Part shown: piece after piece, positions 1 to 13,900 of the stretch | Numbering within the stretch: the stretch's first letter is position 1 | Layout of the letters: each line of letters starts with the position of its first letter | DNA from: Pleodorina starrii | Lineage: Eukaryota > Chlorophyta > Chlorophyceae > Chlamydomonadales > Volvocaceae | NCBI GenBank assembly: GCA_030267565.1 | Contig: BRXU01000009.1 | Span: 1,076,001 to 1,140,000, forward strand | DNA length: 64,000 nt | Direction of reading: 5' to 3' | Program-made: the position numbers and the translations under genes | The notes under the pieces: generated by a model | Seen by the model: the letters and a program-made list of their open reading frames with translations, nothing else | Told to the model about the DNA's origin: nothing | The model's database searches: none

Positions 1-3000
1 GGGCTGCTCGGTGAGACAGAGCGGGACGAACCACAGCGCGCTGGAGTCTCCCCACCCACCCACCCATCCACCCACCCACCCGCCTCTCTCCTCGCCTTTT
101 CCTCCTCGCCTTCACCTCCTCCCTTTACCTCCTCGCCTTTTCCTCCTCGCCTTCACCTCCTCCCTTTACTTCCTCGCCTTTTCCTCCTCCCTTTACCTCC
201 TCCCTGGAGTGGCTGCGTTTGGTCCCTTTCCTTTCCTTCCTCCTGGGCCCCCACTCGCAGCACTTTCCTAGCGGCCAGCAAGTGCCGTAACTCGCCCCAC
301 CCCACCCCACCCCACCTCTCCCCTCCCTCCCCCCTACAAACACACCCACCCTAACCCCCGCAGGTCCTGCAGTCCCCCCGCCTACTCCCGGAGCTGTGTC
401 GGCTGCTGAAGCTGAACGAGGCCCAGCTGGTGAGGGCGGCACTGCCAGCCGCCATCGGACCGCTGTGCTGCGCTAACAAGCTGCCCGAGCTGAGGGTGAG
501 GTTGCGGGGTGCGAGGGTGGGGGAGGGCGGGGCGGGGGGCGGGGAGGGACGGGGAGGGGCGGGGAGGGAGGTGGTGTCAAGGATACCCGGGTGGCGCCCC
601 CCACCGCCCTACCGCCCACTTTCAAGTCCGTTTATCTATTAAACCCCCTCCTTCCCTTCCCAATCCTGTCCTGTCTTGTCCGCCTCTGTCTGTCAGGAGC
701 TGTCCCGGCTGCTGGACATGACCCCCTCGGAGCTCTTCACCCTGCACGCCCACCACGCCTATGCGTACGCGTTCTGGAAGGAGACCCAGAGCTTCGGTTC
801 GTTCATTGATGCGGTGGATGATCTGATGGAGGAGGCACACGGCCACCAGCGGGTGCTGGGGAATGTGGCCATGGCGAGGATTGTCACGAAGCAGGTGGGA
901 GCTGGGTCGGGGTGGGGGGTAAAGGAGAGGGGAGAGGGGAGAGGGAGGGTGGAGAAGGGGGGCGTGGGGGGTCTAGGGGGGGGCTGGAAGGGGCGGGTAA
1001 GGGTAAGGAGCCGGAGGGAAGTGTGTGTGTGCGCATGTGCGGGGAAGTGTGGCCGGGCAGGGTGGGGTTGAGTGGCGGTGGTGGTGGTAGTGGAGCCCTC
1101 CCCTCCCCTCCCCTCCCCTCCTTCCGTTCCATATTTATTTCCCATTCCCACCCATATCGGCACATCAGCTTTATTACCTTCCCCAAAACACTCTCGACCC
1201 CCCTCCCCTCCCTTCCCCTTCTCTCCCACACCCTCCCTCCCCCCCCCCACCCCTCCACCCGCCCCCCCCCTCAGACCATCATCATGGCGGGTGAGGCCTC
1301 CTCCGATTGGGCCTCCAGTCCCTCCCTGGAGCCACCTCCCTCCGCAGTGAGCCGCATACAGACATTCATGCAGGTGGTGGCGGGACAGGTGGCAGGTAGG
1401 GGTGGGGGGGGGTGGGGGGGGGTGGGGGGGTGGGGGGGGTGGGGTTGGTAGGGAGATGAGGGGGGGTGTGTGCAACAGGAAAGGGATGTGGTGCGTTTCC
1501 TCCCCTACCCTCACCTCTCACCCCATACCTCACCTCATACCTCACCTCATACCTCACCTCATACCTCACCCCATACCTCACCCCATACCTCACCCCAACC
1601 CTCACCTCATACATTACCCCATACGTCACCTCATACCTAACCCCATACCTCACCCCATACCTAACCCTATACCTCACCTCATTCCTCATGCCCCATACCT
1701 CACCTCACCTCTCACCTCATACCTCACCTCATACCTAACCCCATACCTCACCTCATACCTCACCCCATACCTCACCTTATACCTCACCTTATACCTGTTA
1801 TGACCGTCATCTTCTATTCATCCTCTTCCTTCTCCTTCCTCCCCAGACATGCAGAGTGACGACCCCGTTCAGGAGTTCTTGGTGGGGGAGCTCACAGCCA
1901 ACCTTTTCGAGCTGTTCGGAAGACAACTCGCCCTACCCGCATCCGCAACCGCCGCCGCCGCCGCAGCTTCAGCAGCTGGCGGCGGCGCCGGAGGCGCCTC
2001 GGGCGCTCGCGCTAGCGGAGGCAGCACGGCAGCCGCTGCCGCTGCCGCCGCCGGCGCTTCTCCGCCGCCTCGAGGCCACCGCCACGGGCACCACTGCCAG
2101 GGGCAGGGGCAGGGGCAGGGGCAGGCGGTGGCAGCACGGGCGTTTGGAGGGGGAGGTGGTGGTGGTGGTGGCGGGGCCGGCACTCATTGGCTGTTGTCGG
2201 TGGACAATGCGGATGCGGATGCGCTACAGGTACGACGGCGGGGGCGGTGGAGGCGGAGGGAGGGAGGGAGGGAAGGGGCGTGAGGGTCGATGGGATTGAA
2301 TGGGCGATGGGGGCCGTTTGACGCGACGGCTGATCCAGGTCCAAATCCAAATCCGGCCGCGTGCGCCCTGGCCCTGGCCCGGCCTGCTGTCTTGATCGCT
2401 GCTGTTGTCTGGCCGCCCTTACCTGAGAACCGCCAAACCAACCAACCAACCAGCCACCCAACCACACAGCAACTAACCCTGTCGGCCAATGGGCCTATTC
2501 GGGCTGTTTTCCTTTCACCCTCCCCCCTCCGCCCCGCCCCGCCCCGCCCCGTGCCGCCCTTCCCCCGTCTCGCTCTCACTCTCACCCTTCCCTTCCTCCC
2601 CACCCCGCCCACTCCTCTCCTTCTCCTCCCTCAGGCCCTCCGCTCCCTGTCTGTCCTGGTGGTGTTGCTGGGCAAGCACCTGCCGGGCCATGTGCCGCCC
2701 GTCATGGTGCTGCTCACGGCCGCGGTCAGCAGGGCCACGGCCACGGCGGCGGCGGCGGGTGGTGTGGCGGCGGGTGGTGTGGCGGCGGGGGCGTCGGAGG
2801 AGATGCAACTGCAGGTGCGTACAACATCCGCATTGTTCTCTTGTATACCCCCACCCCTGCCTGCCTGCCTGCCGGCCTGCCTGCTCTCGCCCCCGCCTCC
2901 CGCCACCCGCTCACTCTTTTCCCTTCCACCACCTACCTGGCTCAACCCTCCTCAGAGCCTGGCTGCCTGGAGGGTGTTTCTGCGCTGCCTGGCAGCAACC

Positions 3001-6000
3001 GCACCGGCACTGCTGGAGAGGGTGGCAGTGCAGGTGGGTGGGTGGGGGGCTGGGGTGGGTGGGTGGGTGGGTGGGTGGGTGGGTGGGTGGGGGGTGATTA
3101 GGTTGGTTGCAGGGGTGCAGGAGCGAATTGGGGAGACGCCCGCGGGAGGTTCGGGTCGGGTCGGGTCGGGTTGGGGTCCCTCCGCTGCCATCGCTCTCCC
3201 GTGCTGTCCTCGCTCTCGCACCTCTCCCGAACCAGAAGGTTGCAGGCCTGGCTGCCTGAGAGCCCCCTCCCCCTCCCCCTCCCCAAGCTTGTCATACTGC
3301 CACCTCCCTCCCCCCCTCCCTCCTCCCCTCCCCCACCTCCCCCCCTTGCAGGCCAGTGTGGTTCTGCTGCCGCTGCTCCAGAGCCCCCGCCCCCGGGTGA
3401 GTCTGGAGGCCGCGGGAGTGGTGACACTGCTGGTGGTGGATAACCGGGTGCACGTGAGGAGGTGAGGGGAGGGGAGTGGGAGGGGCCTGGGGAGGGGGGG
3501 GGAATGTCCGGATGGCCCAAGGGAGTGCCTGACCATACCATGCCAGGGGAAGGAAGGGAACGGAAGGGACCCGACAGCTGTTCATGTTTTTGTGTTCTTT
3601 GGGTTTACGGGTATGGGTATGGGTATGGGTATGAGCTCGGTCTCCGCTGCGGTATCTTCTTCTTACCCCTCAACACTCCCTCTTGTGTCAGCACTCAGCA
3701 CTCCCACGACTGACCGCCCCCACAAGCCCGGCCGGTGTGACACGGTTCGGTTCGGTGCCCTGGTCCACCCCCCCCCTACCCCCGCCCCCCCCCCGCCCCC
3801 CCTCTCAGGGCTCTGAGCCGCATGCCCCCCCTCCCCGCCGATGTGCCGGGTCTGGAGCGGGTGGCTGCCGTACTCCAGGAGGAGCTGCACACGGCAGATG
3901 GGCGGCGGAGGCTGAGGCAGCTCACGGACTCACTGCAGCACGAGAGCCTGGCGGTCAGGTGGGGGAGAGGGAGGGGGGGCTAGGTGGGGGTAGGAGTTGG
4001 GGGGGGCGACAGTAGTCTGCGTCTTCTACCGGCCGGCATGACGAAGGGGGAGGGTGGGTTGCCCTGTGAGCTTAGGCAACCCGCCAACCCCTCGTGTTTC
4101 CCAACCCTCACCTCCCCAACCGCTTCCGTCACCGCTCATCGATCTCCACACCACCTCATTAAGGGCTTTCCTTCACCCCCGAAACCCAAACTCCCCCCAG
4201 ATCCCCCCATCCCACCACCCCATCCCACCACCACCCCTCCCCCCTCCCCCTCCCTCCCTCCCTCCCCCCCCAGGCACGTGGCCCTGCGGGAGCTGCGCTG
4301 CTTCCTCTCCGGACAGCGAACCTTCGTGGCCGACCTCATGGCGCGAGCACTGAGCGGCAGGACAGCGGCGGCGGGGGCGGGAGGAGGGGGAGGAGGAGGT
4401 GGAGGGGGAGCAGGGGGCGCCAGCCAGAAACAGGGCTCCAAGAAGGGAGGCGGAAGCGCCGCCGCCGCTGCTGCCGCGGCTGCTGGCTCGTCTGGCTGTG
4501 GTTCCGGCTCGTCGGTCGACTCTGCGGTGGACTCTGAGTTGCTGTCCCGGCTGCTGAGTGCGCTGTTGAGGTGCTGCGAGAATGCGATGCGGACGACGTT
4601 GGGGAGGGACATCAGGGTCAGGTGAGGTGGGGGGTGGGGGTTGGGGGTGGGGTGGGGGTTTGTGGTTTGTGTGTCCGGGTGGGGTCTGCCGCCTCGAAAG
4701 ACCTTTCTGCGGGCGGGTTGTGGAGGCTGGAGGGAGGAGGGCACTGGTTTCTCTCGGCTCTCTACATGGTTTAAACAACCTTCCCCTCCCCTTTCTCCCC
4801 TCCCTCCCCTCCCTCTTCCTCCCCTCCCCCTCCTCCTCCCCCTCCTCCTCCTCCTCCTCCTCCCCACGGAAGGTGTGGCGAGTGTCTGGGCCTGCTGGGG
4901 GCTCTGGACCCCGCCCGGGTGGTTCCGGAGCGGAGGGCCCCTCCCGACCTCATGGATGCAGACTATGACGGAACCTCGGCACCGATATCGACATCAGTGG
5001 CAGCGGCGGGAGGGCAGAGGGCGGGGGGCCGGGGGGGTGAGCGGCAGCAGGGGCAGGTGCCGGGGCAGCCCTTGAGTCCGTATGCTCTGGAGGTGGCCAT
5101 TGTGGAACAACTGGTGAGGGGGGGTGAGGGGGAGGAGGGGGGAGGAGGGGAGAGTCGGGGAAGTGGGGGGGGGCAGGAGTGGGGAAGGGTGTGGGGGAGT
5201 GGGGGAGGGAATGGGGCGGAGGGAGATAGGTGGGCAAGGGGGAGAAGGAGGGAAGGAAGGTTATAACAGGCCAAAGAGGGCAAGCTGGAGGAGCATAGGG
5301 ATTTAGGGAAAGAGGGGGGAGGGGAAAGAAGGACACACATACTCACCGTTGCCCCTTCCCCGCCTCTCTTAATCCCCCCTCCCCGCCCCTCCCCCCCCCC
5401 CCCCAGGTCCGCATAATGGAGACCACGGGTGATCTGACCGTGTATCGCTGTACGTCGTACGCACTGCAGTGCCTGCTGCAACACTACAGCGGGGGGGGAG
5501 AGGGAGAGGGGGACGGCGGGGGGAGGGGGACAGGGCATGGCGGCCGCGGCGCGGCGTCGCCGGAGCCCGAGAGCGGTTTGTACGGCATGATCCGAGCGGA
5601 CATCCAACCGCTTGTCAAGCCGTACCTAACCACCAGGTGGGGGCGGAGGCGAGGGCGAACTTATTGGGTCGCAGGATTCGCTTTCCGGTCTGTATCCGGC
5701 AGTAGCAGTAGAGCTAGGAATGTTAGGGATTGTGGTCGTTGTGGTTGTTGTCGTTGTTGTCGTTGTTGCGGTTAGTTACGGGACAGCAGCATGACTCATG
5801 GGACAGACCCTTTCCGCGGAGGGGGGCCAGGGGGGGGACGCGCCTCTCTTTCCTTCCTTTCCCTCTCTTTGCCCCCTTTCCCTCCGTGCCCCCCCCCCCG
5901 GGTGTCAATGACCAATGCACTCCATAACGACCAGCGCATTCCACAATTTCCACTCTGAAAGCCCTCGTTGACTGTTTCTGGTTATGTTTGTGACTTGTTG

Positions 6001-7986
6001 GCGTTTCCTGTGTTGGCGGGTGGTGGGGGTGGTGGGGGTGGGGGTGGGGGTGTTGGCAGGTACACTTTGGAGAAGGACGTGGGCCGCGGCGGGCGCTCCG
6101 AAACCGATTCGTTCCTGTCGGGTCCCGCCATCTTTGCCGCCACCCCCCGGCCCAGCTACCGCCGGTGGCTCAATCTGTGGATACGGGCCATGCTGAGGTG
6201 GGGTTGTGTGTGTATGGGGGGGGGGGGTGGGGAGGGGGGAGGGAGGGAGGGGGGAGGAAGGGAGGAAGGTGGCGGCTTGGGTGGGGGGCCGGGAAGGAGA
6301 GAAGGAGGGGAGGGGAGGTAATATGGGGGGAAAGAGGAGGAGGGGAGGAAAGGAGAGCTGCATTGGGCCCTCGGGAGGGTGCAGTACAGAAGAGGAGAGG
6401 AGAGCCGCGTAACAGTGCCTTCCCACCCCCCCCTCCCCCTCCCTCCCACCCCCCCCCCAGGTACGCCGTTGGTCCCCACCAGGCCGCCTTCGCCGCCATG
6501 ACCCCCGTCATGAGACTGGACCTGCCCCTCATGACTTTCCTGTTGCCACAGGTGGGGAGGGGGGCTGGAGGGGGCGGGGGTGCAGTACGTGCGTACAGTA
6601 CGTGTGGGCATATGCGTGTGCCGGTGAGCCTGGTGCGTGATGGTGGGCGTGGGCGTGTGGGTGAGAGTGGAGGCAGTGGAGGCAGTGGGTGAGGGTTTGG
6701 AGCCGCCCCGCCCTGTCCTGTCCTGGCCTGTCCTGCATACAAGCAACTTGACCCTGTCAACATCTTCAGAACCCCTCCCTCCCCCTCCCCCCTCCCCCAG
6801 TACCAACTCCGCGCTGCACACATACAAGACCCCCCTCCCCGCTTAACCCCCTCCCCCCCTAATCCCTCCCCCCCCCAAAGGTGGTTCACGCCGTGTTGGT
6901 GAGCGGTCACTCGGGGGCGGTGGATGCGGTTCGTCGTGAGGTGGTGGCGGTGCTGCAGGCGGGGGCGGTGGGGCCCTCGGAGGCGGATGGACAGCTGGAG
7001 CTGTACTTGCAGGTAGGGGGGGACGGGGGAGGGGGAGTGTGTGTGTGGGGGGGGGGGGAGGGGGGGAGGGAGGGAGGGGCGGGAAAGTGTGTGTGGGGGG
7101 AGAAGATGGGATGGGATGGGGGGGTTTAGGGGGGGAAGGGTACCACTCTACCACAGCCTCCAAAGGCAATAGGCTGGTAAGCTGGAGGAGGGACGGAGGG
7201 GAGATGGAGGGGAATGTGGTGACGGTTGGTTGGTTGGGTGACGGCGGCAAGCACCAGCCATTATTAAACCAGTAGATGGAGGGCAAGGCAAGGCAAGGCA
7301 AGGCAAGGGAGGAAGAATGAGGGAGGGAGGGGAGGAAGAGTGAGGGAGCTCGGAACAACTCGCAAATCTCACGCCTTAACCCCGCCCCCTGCCCGCCGCC
7401 CCCCAACCCCCCCAACCCCCCCTCAGGCCCTGTTTGGGTTGTTGGATGTGTTGGGTCGGTGGGTCAAGGACGCCTGGCAGGCGGCGGCCAAGGAGGCGGC
7501 CGCGGTGTCGCAGGCGCAGGCGGTGGCGGCGGCGGCTGCAGGGGCCGACAAGGGCGGTGGCGGCGCGGGTGCTGCCGGGGGGGCTGGTGCTGGCGCTGGC
7601 GGTGACGGTGTTGGGGAGCTCCCCCCTCGCGCCCTGGCTGTGCAATCCTTCCTGGAGAGCATTCCCCGGGAGACACTGGCGAGGGCGGCGTCCAGGTGAG
7701 GGCGGGGGGGGTTGGGGGGGTGGGGGGGTCTGCACAACAACAACATTAACATCAACACACTCAATGTACTCCGCTCCACTCCGCCCTACTCCGCTGTGGT
7801 GTGCTGTGCTGTGCTGTGTTGTGCAGGTGCGGCGCGCACGCCCGCGCTGTTCAGACGTTTGAGGGTCACATGCGTCTGGAGGCCCAGCGGGCGTCGGCTC
7901 GGAACGGGCGGGGAGCCATCAGCAGCGGCGGACTGAACCCGGCGGCGGAGGTGACCCGGCCGCAGTACCCGGCTCTCAATGCGGAT
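1..7986 (+). other. ATR: ATR exons 1-17: HEAT-repeat part
   Basis: Exons: 1-10, 364-495, 697-894, 1275-1395, 1847-2229, 2635-2814, 2956-3033, 3352-3461, 3809-3958, 4274-4621, 4873-5113, 5407-5636, 6060-6197, 6461-6551, 6881-7012, 7427-7695, 7827-7986. They encode roughly residues 1-990 of the visible protein. Recognisable ATR-like stretches are [18 protein letters not shown] (3907-4309, across an intron), [16 protein letters not shown] (from 4874), [13 protein letters not shown] (near 6158-6195) and [12 protein letters not shown] (6516-6551). The rest is leucine-rich helical sequence as expected of HEAT repeats. Exons 5, 6, 10, 12 and 16 contain Gly/Ala-rich insertions; exon 5 also has a GQGQGQ run from a CAGGGG repeat (about 2098-2125). 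The exon 4 end (1395) was chosen over nearby GT sites because it keeps phase with [10 protein letters not shown] at 1849. Other exon edges follow GTGAGG/GTGGGG donors and CAG acceptors. Confidence 0.8.
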
Positions 7987-10900
7987 GTGAGTGGCGGGGG
8001 GAGGGGGGGAGAGGGGGGAGGGAAGGGGGTTGATGAGGGGGGAGGGGAGAGGGGGAAGGGGAGGGAGGGAGGGGAGAGGGGGGAGGGGAGGTTATGGCGG
8101 AGAGGACGGAGAAGGGGAATGACATTAATATTAAGATGATGATGAAACCGCAGCGATGGCACGGAGGGGCGACACGGATAGTGGGTGGGTGGGTGGGTCA
8201 ATCGGTGTGAGGCGCTGGCGACCTCCCATCTCCCCCCCCCCCGCCTACTCCGGGCCTGTGTGCCGCCATTAGTGAATGGGGTGTGTGGCTCTCCACCGGC
8301 CCCTCCCCTCCAGTGAGTGGGAGACCAGTGGGAGGTCCCTCGGGCCCCAGACCCAGCTGCGTGCATCTGCACCGCATTACATTCCCACACTCCCAATTGC
8401 CCTCCCTCCCCTCCACACACCCACTACACCCATTCCCACTCCCGCCCCCCCCCCCGCGCTGCAGGTTTCTTTCCTGTTGGAGGCTTACGGCCAGTTGGGG
8501 GAGCCCGATGGACTGGCGGGGCTGTGTGCGATGCGGCCGGGGGGGCTGAGCGAGGCGGATCAGGTCGGGGAGGGGAGGGGAGGGGGAGGGGGAGGGGGGG
8601 GGAGGGGGAGGGAGGGTTTGGGACGCCGGTGAGGGGCGCCGCCCGCCCGCCCTTCCGCCTGGGTGGGTGGGTGGGTGGGTGGGTGCGGAAAATCCGCCGA
8701 AGGCAGGTGGGGTTGAAGACGTCTCCGCTGCTTGCTTTTGATTGCGTCAGGCTGTTCGGACAGCTCGACACATGACATGACATGACATGTGTGTATGTAT
8801 GTGTGCTGACCGTATTACCCCCCACCCCCACCCCCTCCCCTGCGAAATTCTCTTTATACCCCCAACCCCTCACCCCCAACCCGCCACACACACCCACGCA
8901 CACCACTCCCTGGCAGGTGTTGGTGGCGGAGCGGGCGGGGCAGTGGAACGACGCGCTGGCGCTGTACGAGGCGGCTGTACGGCGAGAGGCGGCGACGGCG
9001 GAGGACGAAGGCCTCGCCTCTGCCGCCGCCGGCGGAGGCGGAGGCGGAGGCGGCCTGGCGGCACCTGCACTGGCGGCGCTCCGGGGAGGGGGAGGGGGAG
9101 ACGGAGGCGGCGGCCGCAGGGGGCGACTGGCGCGGAGCGGCTCGGGGGGTGGCGGCGGCGGCGGTGATGGTGGCGCTGGCAGCGGCGGCGGCGGCGGCTT
9201 CTGGCCGGGTTGTCTGACTCTGTCTCAAGCGGGCTCTGTTCGCTGCATGCTGGCCATGGGGCATTGGCAGGTGGGTGGGTGGGTGGGTGCGTGTGTGTGG
9301 GGGGGGGTAAGAAAGACGATACCGCAGCGGAGGGATGTGTGTGTGGCCGTGTGAGGGTGTGAGGGCGGGGGTGCGCGGCTGCCCCGCGCTACCATGCCCC
9401 GTCGTGCCATGGCCCCCCCTGCCAACCACCAACCACCAACCACCTAACCCCCTAACCCCCTCTCAAACGGTGACCCCCCTCCTCTCCCTCCCCTCCCCCT
9501 CAGGGTGTGCTCTCCTCGGTTGACGGTCTGCTGGCTCGCGGTGGTGGCGGACCCACGGGTCAGAAGCTGTTGGCGGCGCTGGGTGTGTCGGCCTCCTGGC
9601 GCCTGGGCCGCTGGTCTCTGCTGAGGGGTTACCTGAGGGCAGCGGAGGCGGCGGATGCGGCAGCCAGCGGCCGAGGGGGAAGGGAGAGGGGCCTGTCTCG
9701 GCTCGGATCCGGTCCTGGATCTGGATCTGGATCTGGATCTTGGGGCTCTTCGGGCCCTGCGCTGCACCCCGGAGACCAGTGGGAGCTGGACACCGGATAC
9801 TTGCTGGAAGCACTGCAGGTGGGGGGGAGGGCGGGTAGGGGGGTAGGGGGGAGGGGTGACTGGGTGTTGGCAGCTGGGGGGTGTAGCCCCACCGCGCCCC
9901 GCCCCGCCTCGGTTGCCTCGGGACGACACTATTGCGTAGGGTTATGAAAACGAATCGGCGGTGGAGCGGTGGAGCGGTGGAGCGGTGGAGCGGTGGAGCG
10001 GTGGGTCCCAGTCCGTGTCGTGTGGGGTTTGTGGGGTGCGCCACCCCCTCCGGCCTTTACCTAGATAACCCCCTCCCTCTCTCCTCCTCCCCCCCTCCCC
10101 CCCCTCAGCGCTGCGACTGGCCCCGCGCCCGCTCCCTGCTGGAGGGCTACCGGGAGGAGTCCATGGCTGTGCTTCCCGCCCTGGCCCTGGAGAGCTACGT
10201 GAGGGCCTACCCGCACATGGTGCGACTACACATGATGCAGGTGAGGGGGGGGGGTTTGCAGGGGAGGGGAGGGGAGGGGAGGGGAGGGGAGGGGAGGGGA
10301 GGGGAGGGGAGGGGCAGTTACAGGGTAGGATGGACGCTGGGTAGCGGCTGGGTGGGGTTCGTTATCGGTGCCTCTGAAGCCGCTGAAGCCCCAAGATTTG
10401 ATCCACATGCCCCCCCTTCCCGTCCCGCCCCCGTCCCGCCCCCGTCCCGCCCCCCCTTCCCGCCTCCCGCCCTGCCCCCCCTCAGGAGATGTCTGATGTG
10501 TTGACGCTGTTGGACCCCGGGTGTGGCTGGTCGGGTCTCAGTCTGGGGGCTTCGGAGCGAGCCAGGAGGCTGAGGTGGCCGGAGAGGATGGCGGCGACAC
10601 AGGTGGGGGTGGGGTGGAGGTGGTGGGGGGGTGGGGGGGGTGGGGGTGCTGTGTTGTGGATTACTCATTCCTGTAGGGCGGCGACGACGATGATACCCAC
10701 CTTTTCGTGCCTCCTATCCCCTCCCTCCCCCCCTCAGTCCTCCCTCCCCACCCAGGAGCCCCTCCTGGCTCTGAGGCGGCAGTTGTCCGCACTGATGGGC
10801 GACCGGGAGGCGGAGGCGGCGGCATGGCTGGCCACTGCCAAGCTGTGCAGGGCGAACGGTGAGGGGGAGGCAGGGGGAGTGGGGTGTGGGGTGAGGGGGT

Positions 10901-13900
10901 GTGGGGCATAAGAAAAACGATACCGCAGTGGAGGGACGTAGCCCCCACCCACTGATCCATATTACACTCCCTCCCTTCCCCTCCCCTTCCCTTCCCCTCC
11001 CTGCCCCTGCCCCCCTCCCTCCCCTCTCCCCGCCCCAAGGCCACCTGGATGCCGCCACCAGTGCGGTTCTCGAGGCGGCTGTCCGGGGGGTGGGGGGCGC
11101 CGCCGCCCTCGAGTCCGCCAAGCTGCTGAGGGCGAGGGAGCTGCCCCACCGGGCGGCGGCGGAGCTGCAGACCGCCATTGCGGAGTGAGTGGACGGTCCT
11201 GGGGGGGGGGGGGAGATCCGCGGATCGCTGCTTGGGTGGCCCACTTCCGACCCGCGCTGCCACGCATCCGGACCCCCTTCCCCCACCCTCACTTCCCTAC
11301 CCCTACCCCCACCCCACCCCCCTTCCCCTCCCGCTCCGCTGCTCCCCGTGCTGCGCTGCCCCCCGTGCTGTGCTGTGCTCCGTTGCGAAGGCTGGCCGGC
11401 TCCTTGACCCTCAGCGGCGGTGGCGGCGGCGGCGGTGGTGGTGGTGGCGGGGGTGGTGTCGGCTCCTCCGCCTCCTCCGCCTCCGAATCCCGGCGGCTGC
11501 TCGCCCGTCTGAAGCTGTGTGTGGCTCGCTGGTCGGCGGGGGAGGGCGGCTGTGTCCCCGCGGAGCTGCGGCGGCTGTTCGAGGAGGCTCTGGATGCGGA
11601 CAGGGCCTGGGACAAGCCGCACTTCCACTACGCGCGGTGGGGGGGAGGAAGGGGGTGGGAGGAAGGGAGGTGTGCAGCTGCTGCGTGTGTGGTTGCCTGA
11701 CAGGCAGGCAGGCAGGACAGGCAGGCAGGCAGGCGGGCAGCAGCGGGTGACCTCCATTGGCTCGGGGTGTGCGCCGGCCCTGACTGGGACTGGGACTGGG
11801 ACTGGGACTGGGACTGGGACTGGGACTGGGACTGGGACTGGGACTGGGACTGGGACTGGGACTGGGACTGGGACTGGGACTGGGACTGGGACTGGGACTG
11901 GGACTGGGACTGGGACTGGGACTGGGACTGGGACTGGGACTGGGACTGGGACTGGGACTGGGACTGGGACTGGGACTGGGACTGGGACTGGGACTGGGAC
12001 TGGGACTGGGACTGGGACTGGGACTGGGACTGGGACTGGGACTGGGACTGGGACTGGGACTGGGACTGGGACTGGGACTGGGACTGGGACTGGGACTGGG
12101 ACTGGGACTGGGACTGGGACTGGGAGGTGTGTGGGGCGCAGGTGGTCCCTCATTGATTGATGGATGGATGGCGGCTGCTCCCGCGCGCTGATCCGGTGGG
12201 TGTGTCCCCCCCCCTCCACCTCGCCACCTCTCCCCCTCCACCTCTCCCTCTCCTTGCCCCCCCCCGCCACTGCTCCCCCCTCCCCCCCCCTCTCTGCCCC
12301 AGCTACCTGGACGAGCTGTATCAGGACGCCAAGCGCCGCCAGACGGCCACCGGCAGCCGAATGCAGCAGCAGCCCAGCGCCGTGGGGGGGAGGGGGGTGG
12401 CCAACGACAGGTGGGCGGTTCGGGCTTTAGGTGGGTGGGCGACGACGAAAGGGAGGAGGGAGGAGGGGGGAGGGGAGCGAGAGGGCTTCCCCCAGCCCCC
12501 CCCCCCACCCAGGGGCGTGGGGTGGCCCGGCACCCACCCAGACCACCCCGCGCCTGGGTGGGTTGGTCTGGGAGGGTAATGCGCCCGGGTGGGTGGGGCG
12601 GGCGGGCGCTCGGACGCTCCAGTGGATTCGTTGGCAATGAAGCTCGGGGTGCTGGGCGGCAGCGGCGGCGGCAGCGCGTAAGGTTGAAAGCGGTGCCGCA
12701 GCTTTACCGCATGCTGCCCCGCTCCTCCCCCCCCCCGGGTGGCACGCCTCCCTAACCCTGACCCCTCCCCCCCTCCCCCCCAACCCCCATCCCCCCCCCT
12801 CCGCACAGGTTCGGTGGGCGGGCCCGTGTGGCCACCGGTGACGACAAGCAATACTTTGAGTACCTGCCCGATGTGATCCGCCACTACGGGGAGGCCATCA
12901 CCAAGGGACACAAACACGTCATGCAGGTACTGTACGACACGATACGGTGTACCGTACACGGTGTAAAATGCAGTACAGTACAGTACAGCGTCGGGGGCTT
13001 AGGGGCTGTAGGGGTGGGGGCTGGGCAGTATGGGTTGGGGTTCGAGGCATCTGTTGCCGGTTGCGCCCTCACTCGCCAACAATCCTCGTTGTGGCGACAT
13101 TGCACCGCCACCGCCCTTCCCTACCCTACCTCCCCATCTCCCCGGCCCACCGACCGACTAACAACCCCCCCCCACCCCCACTCCTTACCTGCTCCACTCC
13201 TCCCCTACCATCATCCTCCACTTTCCCACCCCTCCCCATATCTCCACCCGCTGCCAGCTTCCTCCCCACACACACCGCCCTCCCCCCCCTAAAACCCTAA
13301 AACCCCGCAACCCCCCGAACCCCCCCCACCCCCGCAGGCCCTCCCCCGCCTGCTGACTCTGTACTGCGAGCACGGCAGCGACCAGATTGCCCGCGGCAGC
13401 GCCGGAGGCGGCGGCGGCGGCGGCGGTATCCGCGGCGCCGCCGCCCCCCGCACCAGTCGCGAGGCTCGTGCCGCCACCGAGGTGCACAACACCATGAAGC
13501 AGCTGGCGGGCAGTGCGGTGGCGCCTCCCAAGTGGCTGCTGGCGCTGCCTCAGCTCATCTCCCGTATCACACACACGCACCAGGAGGTGGGTGGGTGGGG
13601 GTGGGGGGTGGGGGGGGGCGGGTGGGCGCTGTGTGTGTATTTCGTGAGTGGTTTGAATGGCGACTGTTGGTGCACCAACTCCCTGCCCCTCGGGGATACG
13701 CCGAGGCACACACACACTCCGGCTCGCTCCCTCCCCACTCCCCCCGCTTCACCCCCAGGTGGGGGACGTGATCCGTCTGGCTCTGGGTCGGCTGGCGGAG
13801 GCCTTCCCCCAGCAAGTGTTGTGGTCGGCCGCGGCGGTGTGTCGCAGCATCGTGCCGCGCAGGAGGGACCTGGCTAACGAGGTGTTCAAGACGGTGAGGG

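Noticed and set aside
11767..12156. Asp-Trp or Pro-Val dipeptide repeat coding frames
   Set aside because: The GGGACT array lies inside an intron with good splice sites on both sides and in-phase exons.
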